This document shows positions 21,001 to 29,639 of a stretch of DNA of 64,000 bases, piece by piece. The notes below the pieces were generated by a model. The model worked only from the letters and a program-made list of their open reading frames with translations, was not told the DNA's origin and did not search any database. Within the stretch, counting starts at the first letter, position 1. Every line of letters starts with the position of its first letter. The position numbers and the translations under genes were made by a program. This DNA comes from Serratia inhibens (GTDB lineage Bacteria; Pseudomonadota; Gammaproteobacteria; Enterobacterales; Enterobacteriaceae), in assembly GCF_003591175.1 (NCBI RefSeq), contig NZ_QYYG01000007.1, forward strand, positions 1 through 64,000, in the 5' to 3' direction.

Positions 21001-22999
21001 CGATGACGCGCTGACCGTCAGCCTGACCTACGATGCGCTGGGGCGTCTCCATACCCGGACGGTAACGGACGCGGCAACGGCCGCCACCCTGGTGATGACC
21101 CTGGGCTACGACGACTTCGGCCGGGAAGTGGCCCGGACACTGGACGACGGTCAGGGCGACAGAGTGACGCTGGCGCAGACCTGGCTGGAAAACAGCCTGC
21201 TGGACCGCCGTATCACCCGCCAGAATGACGAAGTGGTGAAAAACGAGCAGTACGCGTACGACGCCCGCAATCGGCTGGTCGACTACCGGGTGAGCGGCAA
21301 TACCCCCCCGATGGACGCTTACGGCCATCCCCTGGCCGGGCAGACGTACCGCCATGACGCACTGAATAACCTGACCACGATCATCACCCTGCTGGCTGAC
21401 GGCAGTGAAGACCGGGCAACCTGCCATTACGAGAACCCGGCGGACCCGACCCAGTTAACCCGGGTGACGCACACCCACAACGGCTACCCGCCGGTGATTG
21501 TGCTGGAATACGATGCGGAAGGCCGCATGACGCGGGACGAGGCGGGCAGAACCCTGGGTTACGACCCCCTGGGAAGGCTGATCAGCGTCAGCGGCACCGG
21601 GCTGCCGGGCGGGGAATACGGTTACGATGCACTGAACCGGCTGGCCAGCCAGTCGGTCAATGACGGGGAGCGTCTGGCGCTGTACTACCGGGGGGATGAA
21701 CTGGTCAATGAGGCGCTGGACGTCCCGCAACAGGATACCCGCCTGATAAAGCTCGGGCATGCCTGCCTGGGCGTCAGCGCGGGGACGCGCCTGACGGTAA
21801 CCGCCGGCGACGGCCATGACAGCCTGCTGTGGTCGCGGGAAAGCGGGCAGGAGACGGGCACGCTGCATGGATGGTCGCCGTACGGCAGCGGCGAGGTGGC
21901 GCGCGGATTACCGGGGTTCAACGGCGAGCGGTGCGATCCGGTGAGCGGCACGTATCACCTGGGCAACGGATACCGGGCGTTCAACCCGGCGCTGATGCGG
22001 TTCAATTGCCCGGACAGCCTGAGCCCGTTCGGTGCCGGCGGCATCAACCCCTACGTGTATTGCGGCGGCGACCCGATCAACTTCACTGACCCCACCGGCC
22101 ACATGAGCGGGCAAGGGATTGGGGGGATTGTGCTGGGGATCATCGGTCTGGGATTGAGTCTTTTCACCGCGGGTGCGTCCATCGCGGCAGCCGGCGGTGT
22201 GGCGGCGGCGCTGGGGTCGGCGTCTGCGCTGTCGCTGACGGTAGGAGCGCTGGGTGTGGTGGCAGACCTAACCGCGATAATCGGTGGTGCGGTGGCGACT
22301 GCGAACCCGGAGGCCTCGGCGGTACTGGGTTGGGTGTCGCTGGCAACCGGGGTAGTGGGTATGGGCATTGGGGGAGTTCAGGCGTTTTTCCGGAGCACTC
22401 AGGGCATGAGGCAGCGCCTGGGGAATATCCAGACGACAGGACTGTCCGGGAGGGGGGCAGCTAAAGCAGACCTTAGCTATTCCCCTATTGAACAATTACC
22501 TAATGAAATGCTCTATAAAATTGCTGAATATTTACCCGCTGGTAGTTTGAACTCTTTAGCACAAACAAGTAAGAGAATTAATCCGATTGCAGTAGACATG
22601 CTAAATAAACGGGTTGGAAAAATTATAAATCATCCATTAAGTAAGAATGATCAGGAGGTCTTGACGATGTTTTCTGGAGAGAGGCAGAAACTAGCTAAAG
22701 CAAGATTTAAAATAAGTAACTATATCGACAATAACGGTGCAGATGCGAATAGCGATTATGTTTTAACTGATATTGGTGGCGGATATATCGAACTATTTAA
22801 CAAGGGTGGTGTAGATGAGGCAAATGTTGGCTCCATGATGCTATTCGAAGACACAAGAAGAAATGCTGTTATTCCTGGAACTCTGCGCCCAACGTTTGAA
22901 GATCGTTTTTCCGATAAAAATAATCCTTTTGGTAAATATATGTTTAACAGACTTAGCCCAGCTTTGTTAGCTTCCCTTAAACGTAAAAAGGGTTTCTAA
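18047..22999 (+). CDS. Rhs-repeat protein with F-box-like C-terminal tip
   Basis: A 1650-residue protein. I choose ATG 18047 (MSANFSTQAGN) because GAGGA precedes it and the scar at 2247 conserves this start; the ORF opens 20 codons earlier. It has no PAAR or signal sequence. Many YD/Rhs repeats run from about 250 to 1280 (YAYDGLGRLRRR, FTYDALGRELSR). The Rhs core is at about 1287-1353 (GERCDPVSGTYHLGNGYR, DPINFTDPTGH). A glycine- and alanine-rich hydrophobic stretch follows at about 1355-1448. From about 22460 the DNA becomes AT-rich. The tip contains QLPNEMLYKIAEYLP and SLAQTSKRIN at about 1480-1515, the F-box pattern. The last 130 residues are unrecognised. No immunity gene follows. The protein is probably a toxin whose tip acts in eukaryotic cells; this is inference. 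Confidence 0.85.
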   Translation: MSANFSTQAGNFSGGLSAAVDPRTGLFTLNLSLLSLAANRQLGPAVDIALVYSPLSTDNFGFGNGVSLGLTHYNTLTGTLTLSSGERYQVTETAGQPFILQKKLNNFIFRKTATAYEVVWKNGTVEVLPGPDASVAHKFPVRIVSPSGRTVSYTWNYTGPVPRLTQVQDEFHTLLTLQYYDTISTVITTFPDSDEGGRLSLQFANLHLAGLTHYAHDDSPLTWAFSYQAVDGLNLLSGLTYPTGLREQVRYQSQVMRFPDKAGLPALPAVVSYQRHPGGGQPALQMAYTWSDTNYLGFGAVADWDPDNDFNYGLAGDYHYSSTETLAGADIALATVRTYNKFHLLTGETTRRDGAVTTRTTRYHADEFQPFDRQPPQFLLPREITETLIDTAGKSRARVTLTTFDEQGNLLQQTDADGTVTTMSWYSPEGDDGCPAEPNGFARFLKQKTASYPENAGLAVPDTVETYTYAPLGHTDCAVQTSLSTFSGDTLLHKQVTDYDDEAGSPERGRIRAIEDTYYPQEGGDGFTSRQAFITRVSGTRLQQSVTFTGHDGLTAVTQRTSSALSGLLFDETDALGVSTAYAYDGLGRLRRRTQAVGTPYEQATLWSYSEGDVPVTTETGPTGAQQETHFDSTGRVIRRRLRDIDATQAMHEVYAARYNAIGDTVSETTRDWLTTGTGTPTAITLDCDTGYDVWGAASSQTLSDGLTRVMTLDPVGLTQTQQRRGNTRAQGAADSGLTQSHFDPVSLQLTRTERRDAAGQVQGTVRYAHDGRGLLRRMEDERGHITTFTYDALGRELSRTLPDGSTVNRRYAPHLAQAQVTAISVTGPDADGNVQTWLLGTQTFDSLGRLTTSVSGGRTTHYAYDGASPSPATVRLASGNVLQYTYIPALGNAISSLTAEGVTQTFTYDSTTGDLLQADEGDSRNGNTWTPAGHLQAERFTRGDGTRQTGYGSTLSGAPTAYTDITGKTTVYERDEHGRLVTLTDDALTVSLTYDALGRLHTRTVTDAATAATLVMTLGYDDFGREVARTLDDGQGDRVTLAQTWLENSLLDRRITRQNDEVVKNEQYAYDARNRLVDYRVSGNTPPMDAYGHPLAGQTYRHDALNNLTTIITLLADGSEDRATCHYENPADPTQLTRVTHTHNGYPPVIVLEYDAEGRMTRDEAGRTLGYDPLGRLISVSGTGLPGGEYGYDALNRLASQSVNDGERLALYYRGDELVNEALDVPQQDTRLIKLGHACLGVSAGTRLTVTAGDGHDSLLWSRESGQETGTLHGWSPYGSGEVARGLPGFNGERCDPVSGTYHLGNGYRAFNPALMRFNCPDSLSPFGAGGINPYVYCGGDPINFTDPTGHMSGQGIGGIVLGIIGLGLSLFTAGASIAAAGGVAAALGSASALSLTVGALGVVADLTAIIGGAVATANPEASAVLGWVSLATGVVGMGIGGVQAFFRSTQGMRQRLGNIQTTGLSGRGAAKADLSYSPIEQLPNEMLYKIAEYLPAGSLNSLAQTSKRINPIAVDMLNKRVGKIINHPLSKNDQEVLTMFSGERQKLAKARFKISNYIDNNGADANSDYVLTDIGGGYIELFNKGGVDEANVGSMMLFEDTRRNAVIPGTLRPTFEDRFSDKNNPFGKYMFNRLSPALLASLKRKKGF

Positions 23000-24993
23000 T
23001 GAAAAGAAAATTGATGGCACTTTTTATAGCATCATCACTGTGCCCGCTGAAATTATTGGCAACAGAACTCAATGTCGATAATCCGGTGAATGATGAAGTT
23101 ATTGCTCAGGCTGATGCAGATAACGGAATAACCGCTGGGAGGGGTGAGTTGCCTGTGCGCCCGGTTATCGGGACCAAAAGGGTCTTGCTGGTGATTGGGA
23201 AGTGGGCCGATGGCTCGACGACAGACCCGGATGTGCAGTGGCAACAGGTATTTTCGGATTCACCGAGTTCATTGCGGTCGTTCGTCAAAGACAGCTCTCG
23301 GGGGCAGTTGTTGCTGGAGCCGGTAAAAACGCCAAATGGACGGGGGATGCTGGTACCTGATTTTGGTGAAAAACCGTCGTCCTGCACCATGGGCGACATG
23401 CTGAATAGAGCCAAGAGCGCCGCAAGCGCCGAAGGTATCACCCCCTCAGAGTATGACTACCTGTTTGTGGCGGTCAAATGTCAGGGCGGCGCGATAGCGC
23501 ATATGCCGGGACAAAATATCGTCCTGTTTGGCCAAGGGAGCAGTTCGCATGTCTGGCTGCATGAATTTGGTCACAACCTTGGTATCGACCATCCCAATAT
23601 GTATATCAATTGCCCGACGACAGGGGACAGGGTTGAAACACCCGAAAAATGTGACGTCAGGGCAACCAAAGATCCTGGCGATCCTGTCGGGGGAGGACGT
23701 TTACCCTACCCTGCGGTCACGCGCGCGTTTGCAGGATGGCTGACAGATTCGACCCAGGGTGAAATCACAACATCAGGACGTTATGGATTGAGTTCTCTTG
23801 GGAAAGATGGCCCGCAACTCTATTTCATTAAACTCCCGCAGCAAAACCAATATATGACTTTGGAATACCGGGAACAGGAGGACGATAATACAATTGGTGG
23901 CATCTGGGTGCGTTACTCAAATATTGGTGGGAGTGTTAAATCCACGCTGGTCAATGCGACACCAGAGGATACCTCATTAAACCATCCCCAATTGCGCCCC
24001 GGGAAAACACTGCAGGATAGCAGCGGTATCAGGCTATACGTTTGCAGTGCCAATTCTCAGGGTGCCGTCATCTCCGTGGCGATGAAGGGTGACGCATTGG
24101 CTGACTGTGCATCAGGCCTGGAAGCACCGAAGATTGTCAGCCCTGAAAAAAATGCCCCGGTAGCCTATAAGCCGCTATTTTCTGGAACAGCAGCCCCCGG
24201 CGCTGATATCACCATTGTCAAAAGTCATTCTTCAAGCACCGTGCTGGCAACAACAAAGGCAGGCAGCAATGGGGCGTGGGCCGTGTTATCCGATATCTCG
24301 CTGCCGGAGGGGAATTACTCCGTGTCGGCAAGGCAAACCCTGGGAGCCGGTCATTCAGGGTGGTCAACGAATCAGCCTTTCATTGTCGTACCTTTGGAAT
24401 TACATGCGCCGACGATAGATATTCCGGAAAAAAATACCAAAACGACGCCGCTTCCCATTTTTGCAGGAAAGGAGGCCATCCCGGGTGCGGAAGTGGTGAT
24501 TGCCAATAGCCTCAGCCCAGACGATATCGTTGGCAGAACGGTGGCGGATGCGAAAGGTTTTTGGCAGGTGAAGTCATCACGGTTGCCCCTGGGGAGTTTC
24601 TCGGTTGCGGTGCGGCAAACCTTTGATGGTAAAACGTCATCATGGTCAGAAAACACCCCATTCTCTGTTGCGTCACTACCTGTTGACCCGGTTCAGATCG
24701 TTTCGCCCGAGGCAAATGCAACCACAGGAAGAACACCGGAAATCCGTGGCACGGCGTTGCCGGGGGCCTCGATCGTTATTGTGAAGAGCGGGAACCCGGG
24801 AACGATATTGGGGAATACGACTGCTGATGCCAGAGGCCTGTGGTCGTCAACGCTGATTACATTGCCTGTGGGGGCATATTCAATCTCGTCAAGACAGACC
24901 TTCGATGGTAAGACATCCTCCTGGTCGGCGAACCGACGGTTCACGGTGGGTGAAGACAAGGAGGATACTGATACGTCAACACCTGCGCATTAA
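22999..24993 (+). CDS. Secreted zinc metalloprotease with three C-terminal Ig-like repeats
   Basis: A 664-residue protein whose ATG overlaps the Rhs stop (TAATG), so translation is coupled. A signal peptide is visible (LMALFIASSLCPLKLLA). The catalytic motif HEFGHNLGIDH (HExxHxxGxxH) lies near residues 187-197, placing it among metzincin-like or M11-like peptidases. Three repeats of about 93 residues follow at roughly 373-467, 469-561 and 563-652, each opening with I(V/D)xPExN and ending near WS.N..F.V. Its place directly after the Rhs gene suggests it processes the toxin complex or acts on host proteins; this is inference. It is exported separately from the leaderless Rhs protein. Confidence 0.85.
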   Translation: MKRKLMALFIASSLCPLKLLATELNVDNPVNDEVIAQADADNGITAGRGELPVRPVIGTKRVLLVIGKWADGSTTDPDVQWQQVFSDSPSSLRSFVKDSSRGQLLLEPVKTPNGRGMLVPDFGEKPSSCTMGDMLNRAKSAASAEGITPSEYDYLFVAVKCQGGAIAHMPGQNIVLFGQGSSSHVWLHEFGHNLGIDHPNMYINCPTTGDRVETPEKCDVRATKDPGDPVGGGRLPYPAVTRAFAGWLTDSTQGEITTSGRYGLSSLGKDGPQLYFIKLPQQNQYMTLEYREQEDDNTIGGIWVRYSNIGGSVKSTLVNATPEDTSLNHPQLRPGKTLQDSSGIRLYVCSANSQGAVISVAMKGDALADCASGLEAPKIVSPEKNAPVAYKPLFSGTAAPGADITIVKSHSSSTVLATTKAGSNGAWAVLSDISLPEGNYSVSARQTLGAGHSGWSTNQPFIVVPLELHAPTIDIPEKNTKTTPLPIFAGKEAIPGAEVVIANSLSPDDIVGRTVADAKGFWQVKSSRLPLGSFSVAVRQTFDGKTSSWSENTPFSVASLPVDPVQIVSPEANATTGRTPEIRGTALPGASIVIVKSGNPGTILGNTTADARGLWSSTLITLPVGAYSISSRQTFDGKTSSWSANRRFTVGEDKEDTDTSTPAH

Positions 24994-25005
24994 TACGTGA
25001 CCTCA

Positions 25006-25033
25006 TCTCCCCTGGCTGACCGGTCAGGGGAGA
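25006..25033 (+). terminator. Hairpin after the TULIP-Rhs-protease operon
   Basis: Stem TCTCCCCTG/CAGGGGAGA with a 10-base loop, 12 bases after the protease stop. No clear T-tract follows, so termination strength is uncertain. Confidence 0.55.
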
Positions 25034-25305
25034 CTCGATGTCACACAAGGTTCAGCGCCGCTATCTGTAATCTATATGAGTGAAATTTAGGATTTTGTTA
25101 TGGCGGTAAACCGGAACTGAGTTCGTATTGAAGTGAAACGGACTGCCTGAAACTATTTGAGGCAGTCTGCCAGCGTGCAAACAGCCTGACGAATGGCAGC
25201 ATCGCGCAATGGGCGCCTTCGTGTTGCACGGACACCCGATGGCGGCTATGTTGATAGACATTCCAAGCGAAAGATCGTACCGACCGAGAATGGAGCCCGC
25301 GCGCG

Positions 25306-25920
25306 ATGTATACCCCTAAAAAGATGATCATGGCTGATAGCGAAAACATCGCGACATTTATCGCCGGCAACAGCTTTGGCCTGATGGTCTCCCCTTCGCT
25401 GACGGCAACCCACCTGCCCTTTGTGTTTCATCCTGATGAGGGCACGAAGGGCATGCTGTATGGCCACGTTGCCCGTGCCAACCCTCACTGGAAAGAACTC
25501 GAAGGTCAGCAGGTCCTGGTGGCCTTTACTGGCCCGCACGCCTATATATCCCCGACGTGGTATCAGGCGCAGGAAGCCGTTCCCACCTGGAATTACGCTG
25601 CTGTGCATTGTTATGGTACGGTGGAAATGTTGGATGCCGAAGAGACTGAACGCGCCATGCAGGTATTGGTAAATACCTTCGAGCCGGGTCTGATGGAGAA
25701 ACGGCAGTTGATGCCTGCAGAATTTGTCAGCAAAAAGCGCCAGGCGATTGTCGCCTTTAAAATTCGACTTGATGACATTCAGGCCAAGGAGAAGCTCGGC
25801 CAGCACCGAAGCGAGGATGACCAGCGTGGCGTATTGGCCGCCCTGGAAAGCAGCCCGCGTGCCGACAACCAGCAACTGGCCGATTATATGAAAACTCGCC
25901 GTGTCGGCACCGGCGAGTAA
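25306..25920 (+). CDS. PaiB-like FMN-binding protein
   Basis: A 204-residue protein with ATG at 25306 and GGAG upstream. It shows the PaiB family pattern: MYTPKKMIM at the N-terminus, FGLMVSP with THLPFVF, HVARANPHW, VLVAFTGPHAYISP, VPTWNYAAVHCYG, and Gln/Ala-rich helices at the end. PaiB proteins have the split-barrel FMN-binding fold; the name comes from a Bacillus protease and sporulation regulator, but enterobacterial roles are unclear. It is convergent with the MFS gene and probably independent of its neighbours. A hairpin (GACTGCCT/AGGCAGTC) lies at 25141-25167 in its upstream region. Confidence 0.85.
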   Translation: MYTPKKMIMADSENIATFIAGNSFGLMVSPSLTATHLPFVFHPDEGTKGMLYGHVARANPHWKELEGQQVLVAFTGPHAYISPTWYQAQEAVPTWNYAAVHCYGTVEMLDAEETERAMQVLVNTFEPGLMEKRQLMPAEFVSKKRQAIVAFKIRLDDIQAKEKLGQHRSEDDQRGVLAALESSPRADNQQLADYMKTRRVGTGE

Positions 25921-25940
25921 GCGCCGCGATTTGTTGCCGG

Positions 25941-27146
25941 CTAAACCACCTTCGCCATAGGGCTCAACAGGCATAACGCCCCCATCGCGATTTGAATGAC
26001 GGCGCAAGCGATGAATAATGCGCCGATGCCTGCTCCGGAGACAATATATCCTGATGCAGCGAGGCCAAACGGCAGGCCAATTTTGAACAGCGTCCCCGTG
26101 ATCCCCATGACTTTACCCAGGTTCTCCGTTTTGACACTTTCCTGCCGATAGGTATAAACGAGAATTGCCGTAATCACCTCGAAAAAACTGACCCAGAAAA
26201 AGGCAAAAACCAATGCCAATGCCTGATGAGAAAACAAGATAAACAGATAGCCTAATGCCTGGATAATCATCGTGACGATCATCACTTTCCCTAAACCAAA
26301 CCGATTACGCAAACGCACCGTCAGCAATGATCCCAGTATCCCGCCAATTCCGCCCGCAGAAGCCATGTAACCAATATCAACGGCGCTCATCGTCAACACG
26401 TTTTTGGCGTAATAGATCGACTGCAATGAGAAAACGGCCGAGCTTGTATTCAATATCGCAATAGCAAGTGCCATGTGATAAAGGGGGGTATTAGCTCGCA
26501 GGATCCGGTATCCTTCAACTATCGCTTGTCCTATTGAACCGTTAACGCGGAAGACCTCTTTTTCATACGGCATCCTTATCAGGTAACACCAGGCGATAAA
26601 AAGGAATAAGGCAATCCACAGGAAAATAATATGCACGGAAGAAAACAGAATGATCACGCCTGACAGTAACGGCCCTAAAGCCTGGAACAAACTGTTTAAG
26701 GACCCCATGCTTGACGTAGCGGCGCTTTGCAATGGCGTGGGGAGGATATGCTTCAACATGCCCATTCTGGCATTCAGGTAACCGAAATTGAACGCCATCA
26801 TGAAAAAGGCGCAGGGAAACAGCACCCACAGCGGGTTAGGCAACCACTGGATGGCCAGCCAGCCTGATAACAGACACGCCACCTGCCCAATAATCATCCA
26901 TTGCGACCACACTCTTCGATCAACCCGATCGATCCAGGCACCGATAACTGCCGCCAGCACGATATAAGGCAAAAACTCGACGGCTCTCACCCAACCCATC
27001 ATTTCGGATGAACGCGTAATATCGTAGATTAATAGCGGCAAAGCCAACTCATATACCTTGCCGCCCAGATTGCAAAACAGTGCCCCGGAAAACAGCATTC
27101 GAAATTGGCTGTTTTTCCATATTGAATACTCCGCCGCTTTTTCCAA
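25941..27146 (-). CDS. MFS transporter, probable exporter of the biosynthetic cluster
   Basis: A 401-residue, 12-helix major facilitator protein. It starts with TTG at 27146, five bases after a strong AGGAGG. The pattern resembles the MFS_3/enterobactin-exporter-like group (RMLFSGALFCNLGGKVYELALPL split over the first helix, then AWIDRVDRR in the first cytoplasmic loop). It is last in the minus-strand operon, 25 bases after the dioxygenase-family gene. Export or self-protection for the pathway product is the likely role. Confidence 0.8.
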   Translation of the reverse strand: MEKAAEYSIWKNSQFRMLFSGALFCNLGGKVYELALPLLIYDITRSSEMMGWVRAVEFLPYIVLAAVIGAWIDRVDRRVWSQWMIIGQVACLLSGWLAIQWLPNPLWVLFPCAFFMMAFNFGYLNARMGMLKHILPTPLQSAATSSMGSLNSLFQALGPLLSGVIILFSSVHIIFLWIALFLFIAWCYLIRMPYEKEVFRVNGSIGQAIVEGYRILRANTPLYHMALAIAILNTSSAVFSLQSIYYAKNVLTMSAVDIGYMASAGGIGGILGSLLTVRLRNRFGLGKVMIVTMIIQALGYLFILFSHQALALVFAFFWVSFFEVITAILVYTYRQESVKTENLGKVMGITGTLFKIGLPFGLAASGYIVSGAGIGALFIACAVIQIAMGALCLLSPMAKVV

Positions 27147-27171
27147 ATGAACCTCCTTTGCGCATCTGTAT

Positions 27172-28116
27172 TTATGGCTTCGTCAAGATACGACCGCCAT
27201 TGTCCCCGAATAGCTTGCTTTCGCGGATCAATTCGCCGTCTTTTTCACTGACTTTGGCATGAAAATCGGAAGAAGGAGGGTGACCAAAGTAGGTCATTGG
27301 AAAATCCAACCCGCGGGCTCGCGTTTCATCATAGCGGCTATCAATGTCGACAAAACGCATGACGAAGGCAGTACGCGTTGCAATCTCACCTTCTAATAAC
27401 GGCTCACTCACATGGATGACATTTTTATTGAAAAGTAAAACATCCCCCAGGTTAAATGAGTCGGTATGCTTGTAATACTCGAGCAACGCGCTCAGCGCCG
27501 GTGAATTAAGGATGCTGTGGCGCAATTCGATGTAGTCCTCTAAATCCAGCGAATCCCTGTCCATTTCTGCAAGTTCACGCATCATTTGGTCGATAGCCGG
27601 ATCAATATCCGTATACATAAACTTGCCTGAAATAATATGTTCCGGCACATAGCTCATACCGCCGCCCTGACGCTCGGTGTCGATTTTCGCCAGCGGCACC
27701 CACATTGAACAACCAAAATCTTCACCACGCTGATAGCCGAAGCTTTGCGTGCCAATGTGCCAAGGGAATCCGGTGTGCTTTTCTTTTTCGATCTGAAAAC
27801 CCAGCCCCTGAGTGTAGAACAAACTGCGGTTGGCCAACGTGGTTAAGGTTCCCGAAAAACGATCGTCAGCGAGCAGCGATTTGATAGCCTGATCTTGCTC
27901 AAAAATATCGTAACCAACGCGCTTGAAGCCTGTCTGGTTTTCATCCAACAACCGCAGATGCTCGGTAATCGAGTCCTTGATATGAGAAATCAGTGCGGTA
28001 GACAGAAATGACCGCAAAACAACGAAGCCATTCTTATTGAACTGCGCCACGTCATAATCGGTTAATTTGAAATTATTATTGATTGTTTCGTTCATATTCA
28101 CGCTCACGCTAGTCAT
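27172..28116 (-). CDS. Phytanoyl-CoA dioxygenase-family Fe(II)/2-oxoglutarate enzyme with HxG site (halogenase-like)
   Basis: A 314-residue protein with ATG at 28116; no strong ribosome site is seen, and an ATG eight codons in is the alternative start. The fold signature is clear: YDVAQFNKNGFVVLRSFL near the N-terminus, then GFPWHIGTQSFGYQ, GGGMSYVPEHI, and GDVLLFNKNVIHVSEP with RTAFVMRF. PhyH enzymes normally use HxD...H for iron. Here the first ligand motif reads H-I-G, so the carboxylate is missing. In known Fe/2OG halogenases (SyrB2 HxA; BesD and WelO5 HxG) that gap accepts halide. The distal His and the 2OG-binding Arg are retained. A carrier- or peptide-directed halogenase is a testable inference; a degenerate or differently liganded oxygenase is the alternative. 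Confidence 0.75.
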   Translation of the reverse strand: MTSVSVNMNETINNNFKLTDYDVAQFNKNGFVVLRSFLSTALISHIKDSITEHLRLLDENQTGFKRVGYDIFEQDQAIKSLLADDRFSGTLTTLANRSLFYTQGLGFQIEKEKHTGFPWHIGTQSFGYQRGEDFGCSMWVPLAKIDTERQGGGMSYVPEHIISGKFMYTDIDPAIDQMMRELAEMDRDSLDLEDYIELRHSILNSPALSALLEYYKHTDSFNLGDVLLFNKNVIHVSEPLLEGEIATRTAFVMRFVDIDSRYDETRARGLDFPMTYFGHPPSSDFHAKVSEKDGELIRESKLFGDNGGRILTKP

Positions 28117-28148
28117 TGAATCGAATGAGGGTCAAGCACGGCAGGCGA

Positions 28149-29624
28149 CTATTGCCGGACGCCGTATTTAGGTAACGCGTAACCGTTAAGGGGCACGCAC
28201 AGGGTTTGCGTTTGAGTATATTGCTCCAGACTCCATCGCCCCCCGACGGCTCCGATCCCGCTTTGTTTAAAACCGCCAAACGGGCAGCGAATATCCCGAA
28301 TGAAAGGCGTATTGATACCGACATTTCCCGCCTGTATTTTTTTGGCAAACGACAATGCGCGAGAGTGATCCCGGCTCCACACCGATCCTGCCAAACCAAA
28401 CGGCGTGTCATTCGCCAATGCCAGTGCAGAAGCTTCATCGTCAGCCGTAAAAATTCCGATGACGGGACCGAATATTTCATTTCTCGCCAGATCGCTCTGG
28501 GGATGAACCTCCGTGAAAACGGCAGGCTCAAGGTAAAATCCCCGTGAAGGTTGCGCAGGGATCGCGCCGCCGGCGCGCAAATTGGCACCTTGTCGCTGCG
28601 CTTGTTCAATTGCGGCCAACATTTGTGCACGGTGAGCGGCAGTGATCATCGGGCCGATTTCACTTGCGTCATCGAAAGGGTTACCGATGCGGATATTTCG
28701 GGTTCTTTCAATAAACTTACGGCTAAACGCCTCTGCGATGGGACGCTCGACGATAATGCGCGAACCGGCGGTACACACTTGCCCGTTGCTGCTGAATGCA
28801 GAAACCAAGGCACCGTCCAGTGCCGCGTCGATATCGGCATCGGCCAATACTATCGTCGGCGATTTTCCTCCCAGCTCCAGTATCGATCGCCGTACCGTAT
28901 TGGCCGAATGCCTTAAAACCTCTTTGCCAACCTGCGTTCCACCGATAAAACAAACCAGATCAATATCAGAATGCTGTATCAATGCCTGCCCTGTCGGCAA
29001 TCCGGCGCCCTGGATGATATTGACAACGCCTGCCGGCAGGTCAATTTCCTCAAAGATTTGCCCCAACAGAGAAACCGTAATCGGCGCCAGTTCCGAAGGC
29101 TTCAAAACGACGGTATTCCCCGAGATCAAGGCCGCCGCCAAATTGATCGATGAAACGGCGAGCGGGCCGTTCCACGGTGTCATAATTGCGACAACACCAA
29201 GCGGTACCGGGTGAGTAATGTTGAAATAGGCATCTCCGACGGGAATGGCATTGCCAAAAAAGCGCTTTCCTTCTTCAGCAAAAAAACGGAAATGTTCAAC
29301 GGCGCGTGGAAGATGGCCATACAGGCACATTTTCGAGAGGAAGCCGGTATCTTCACACTCATATTGGGCAAACAAGGCCAGGTTTTCTTCCAGCGCATCG
29401 GCAATCATATGCAGATAAGAAGCGCGTTCCTCTACCGACATATGCGGCCATGGGCCTTGTTCGTAGGCAGTCCGAGCCGCCAGCACGGCAGCATCCACAT
29501 CCATTGGTGAGGAAATATTGATGTGGGCAATACGTTTTTCCGTGGCCGGATTGACTGAAAACAGGCTGCCGTCCTCCGTTGATCTGACATGTTTGCCGTC
29601 GATAAAGTTAACGATCTCGATCAT
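28149..29624 (-). CDS. Aldehyde dehydrogenase (NAD(P)-dependent)
   Basis: A 491-residue enzyme with ATG at 29624, 15 bases after the aminotransferase stop. Class signatures are intact: the Rossmann region with MTPWNGPLAVSS, the catalytic glutamate in LELGGKSP, the catalytic cysteine in NGQVCTAGSR, and the C-terminal PFGGFKQSGIG. It belongs to the betaine-aldehyde/aminoaldehyde or hydroxymuconic-semialdehyde group by overall look; the substrate cannot be read from sequence. In this operon it probably oxidises an aldehyde produced by the aminotransferase or the diiron enzymes. Confidence 0.9.
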   Translation of the reverse strand: MIEIVNFIDGKHVRSTEDGSLFSVNPATEKRIAHINISSPMDVDAAVLAARTAYEQGPWPHMSVEERASYLHMIADALEENLALFAQYECEDTGFLSKMCLYGHLPRAVEHFRFFAEEGKRFFGNAIPVGDAYFNITHPVPLGVVAIMTPWNGPLAVSSINLAAALISGNTVVLKPSELAPITVSLLGQIFEEIDLPAGVVNIIQGAGLPTGQALIQHSDIDLVCFIGGTQVGKEVLRHSANTVRRSILELGGKSPTIVLADADIDAALDGALVSAFSSNGQVCTAGSRIIVERPIAEAFSRKFIERTRNIRIGNPFDDASEIGPMITAAHRAQMLAAIEQAQRQGANLRAGGAIPAQPSRGFYLEPAVFTEVHPQSDLARNEIFGPVIGIFTADDEASALALANDTPFGLAGSVWSRDHSRALSFAKKIQAGNVGINTPFIRDIRCPFGGFKQSGIGAVGGRWSLEQYTQTQTLCVPLNGYALPKYGVRQ

Positions 29625-29639
29625 GACGTCTCCCCCCGC

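Noticed and set aside
25061-25370. Minus-strand ORFs upstream of the PaiB-like gene
   Set aside because: No ribosome sites, no recognisable motifs, and they overlap the promoter region and start of the PaiB-like gene.
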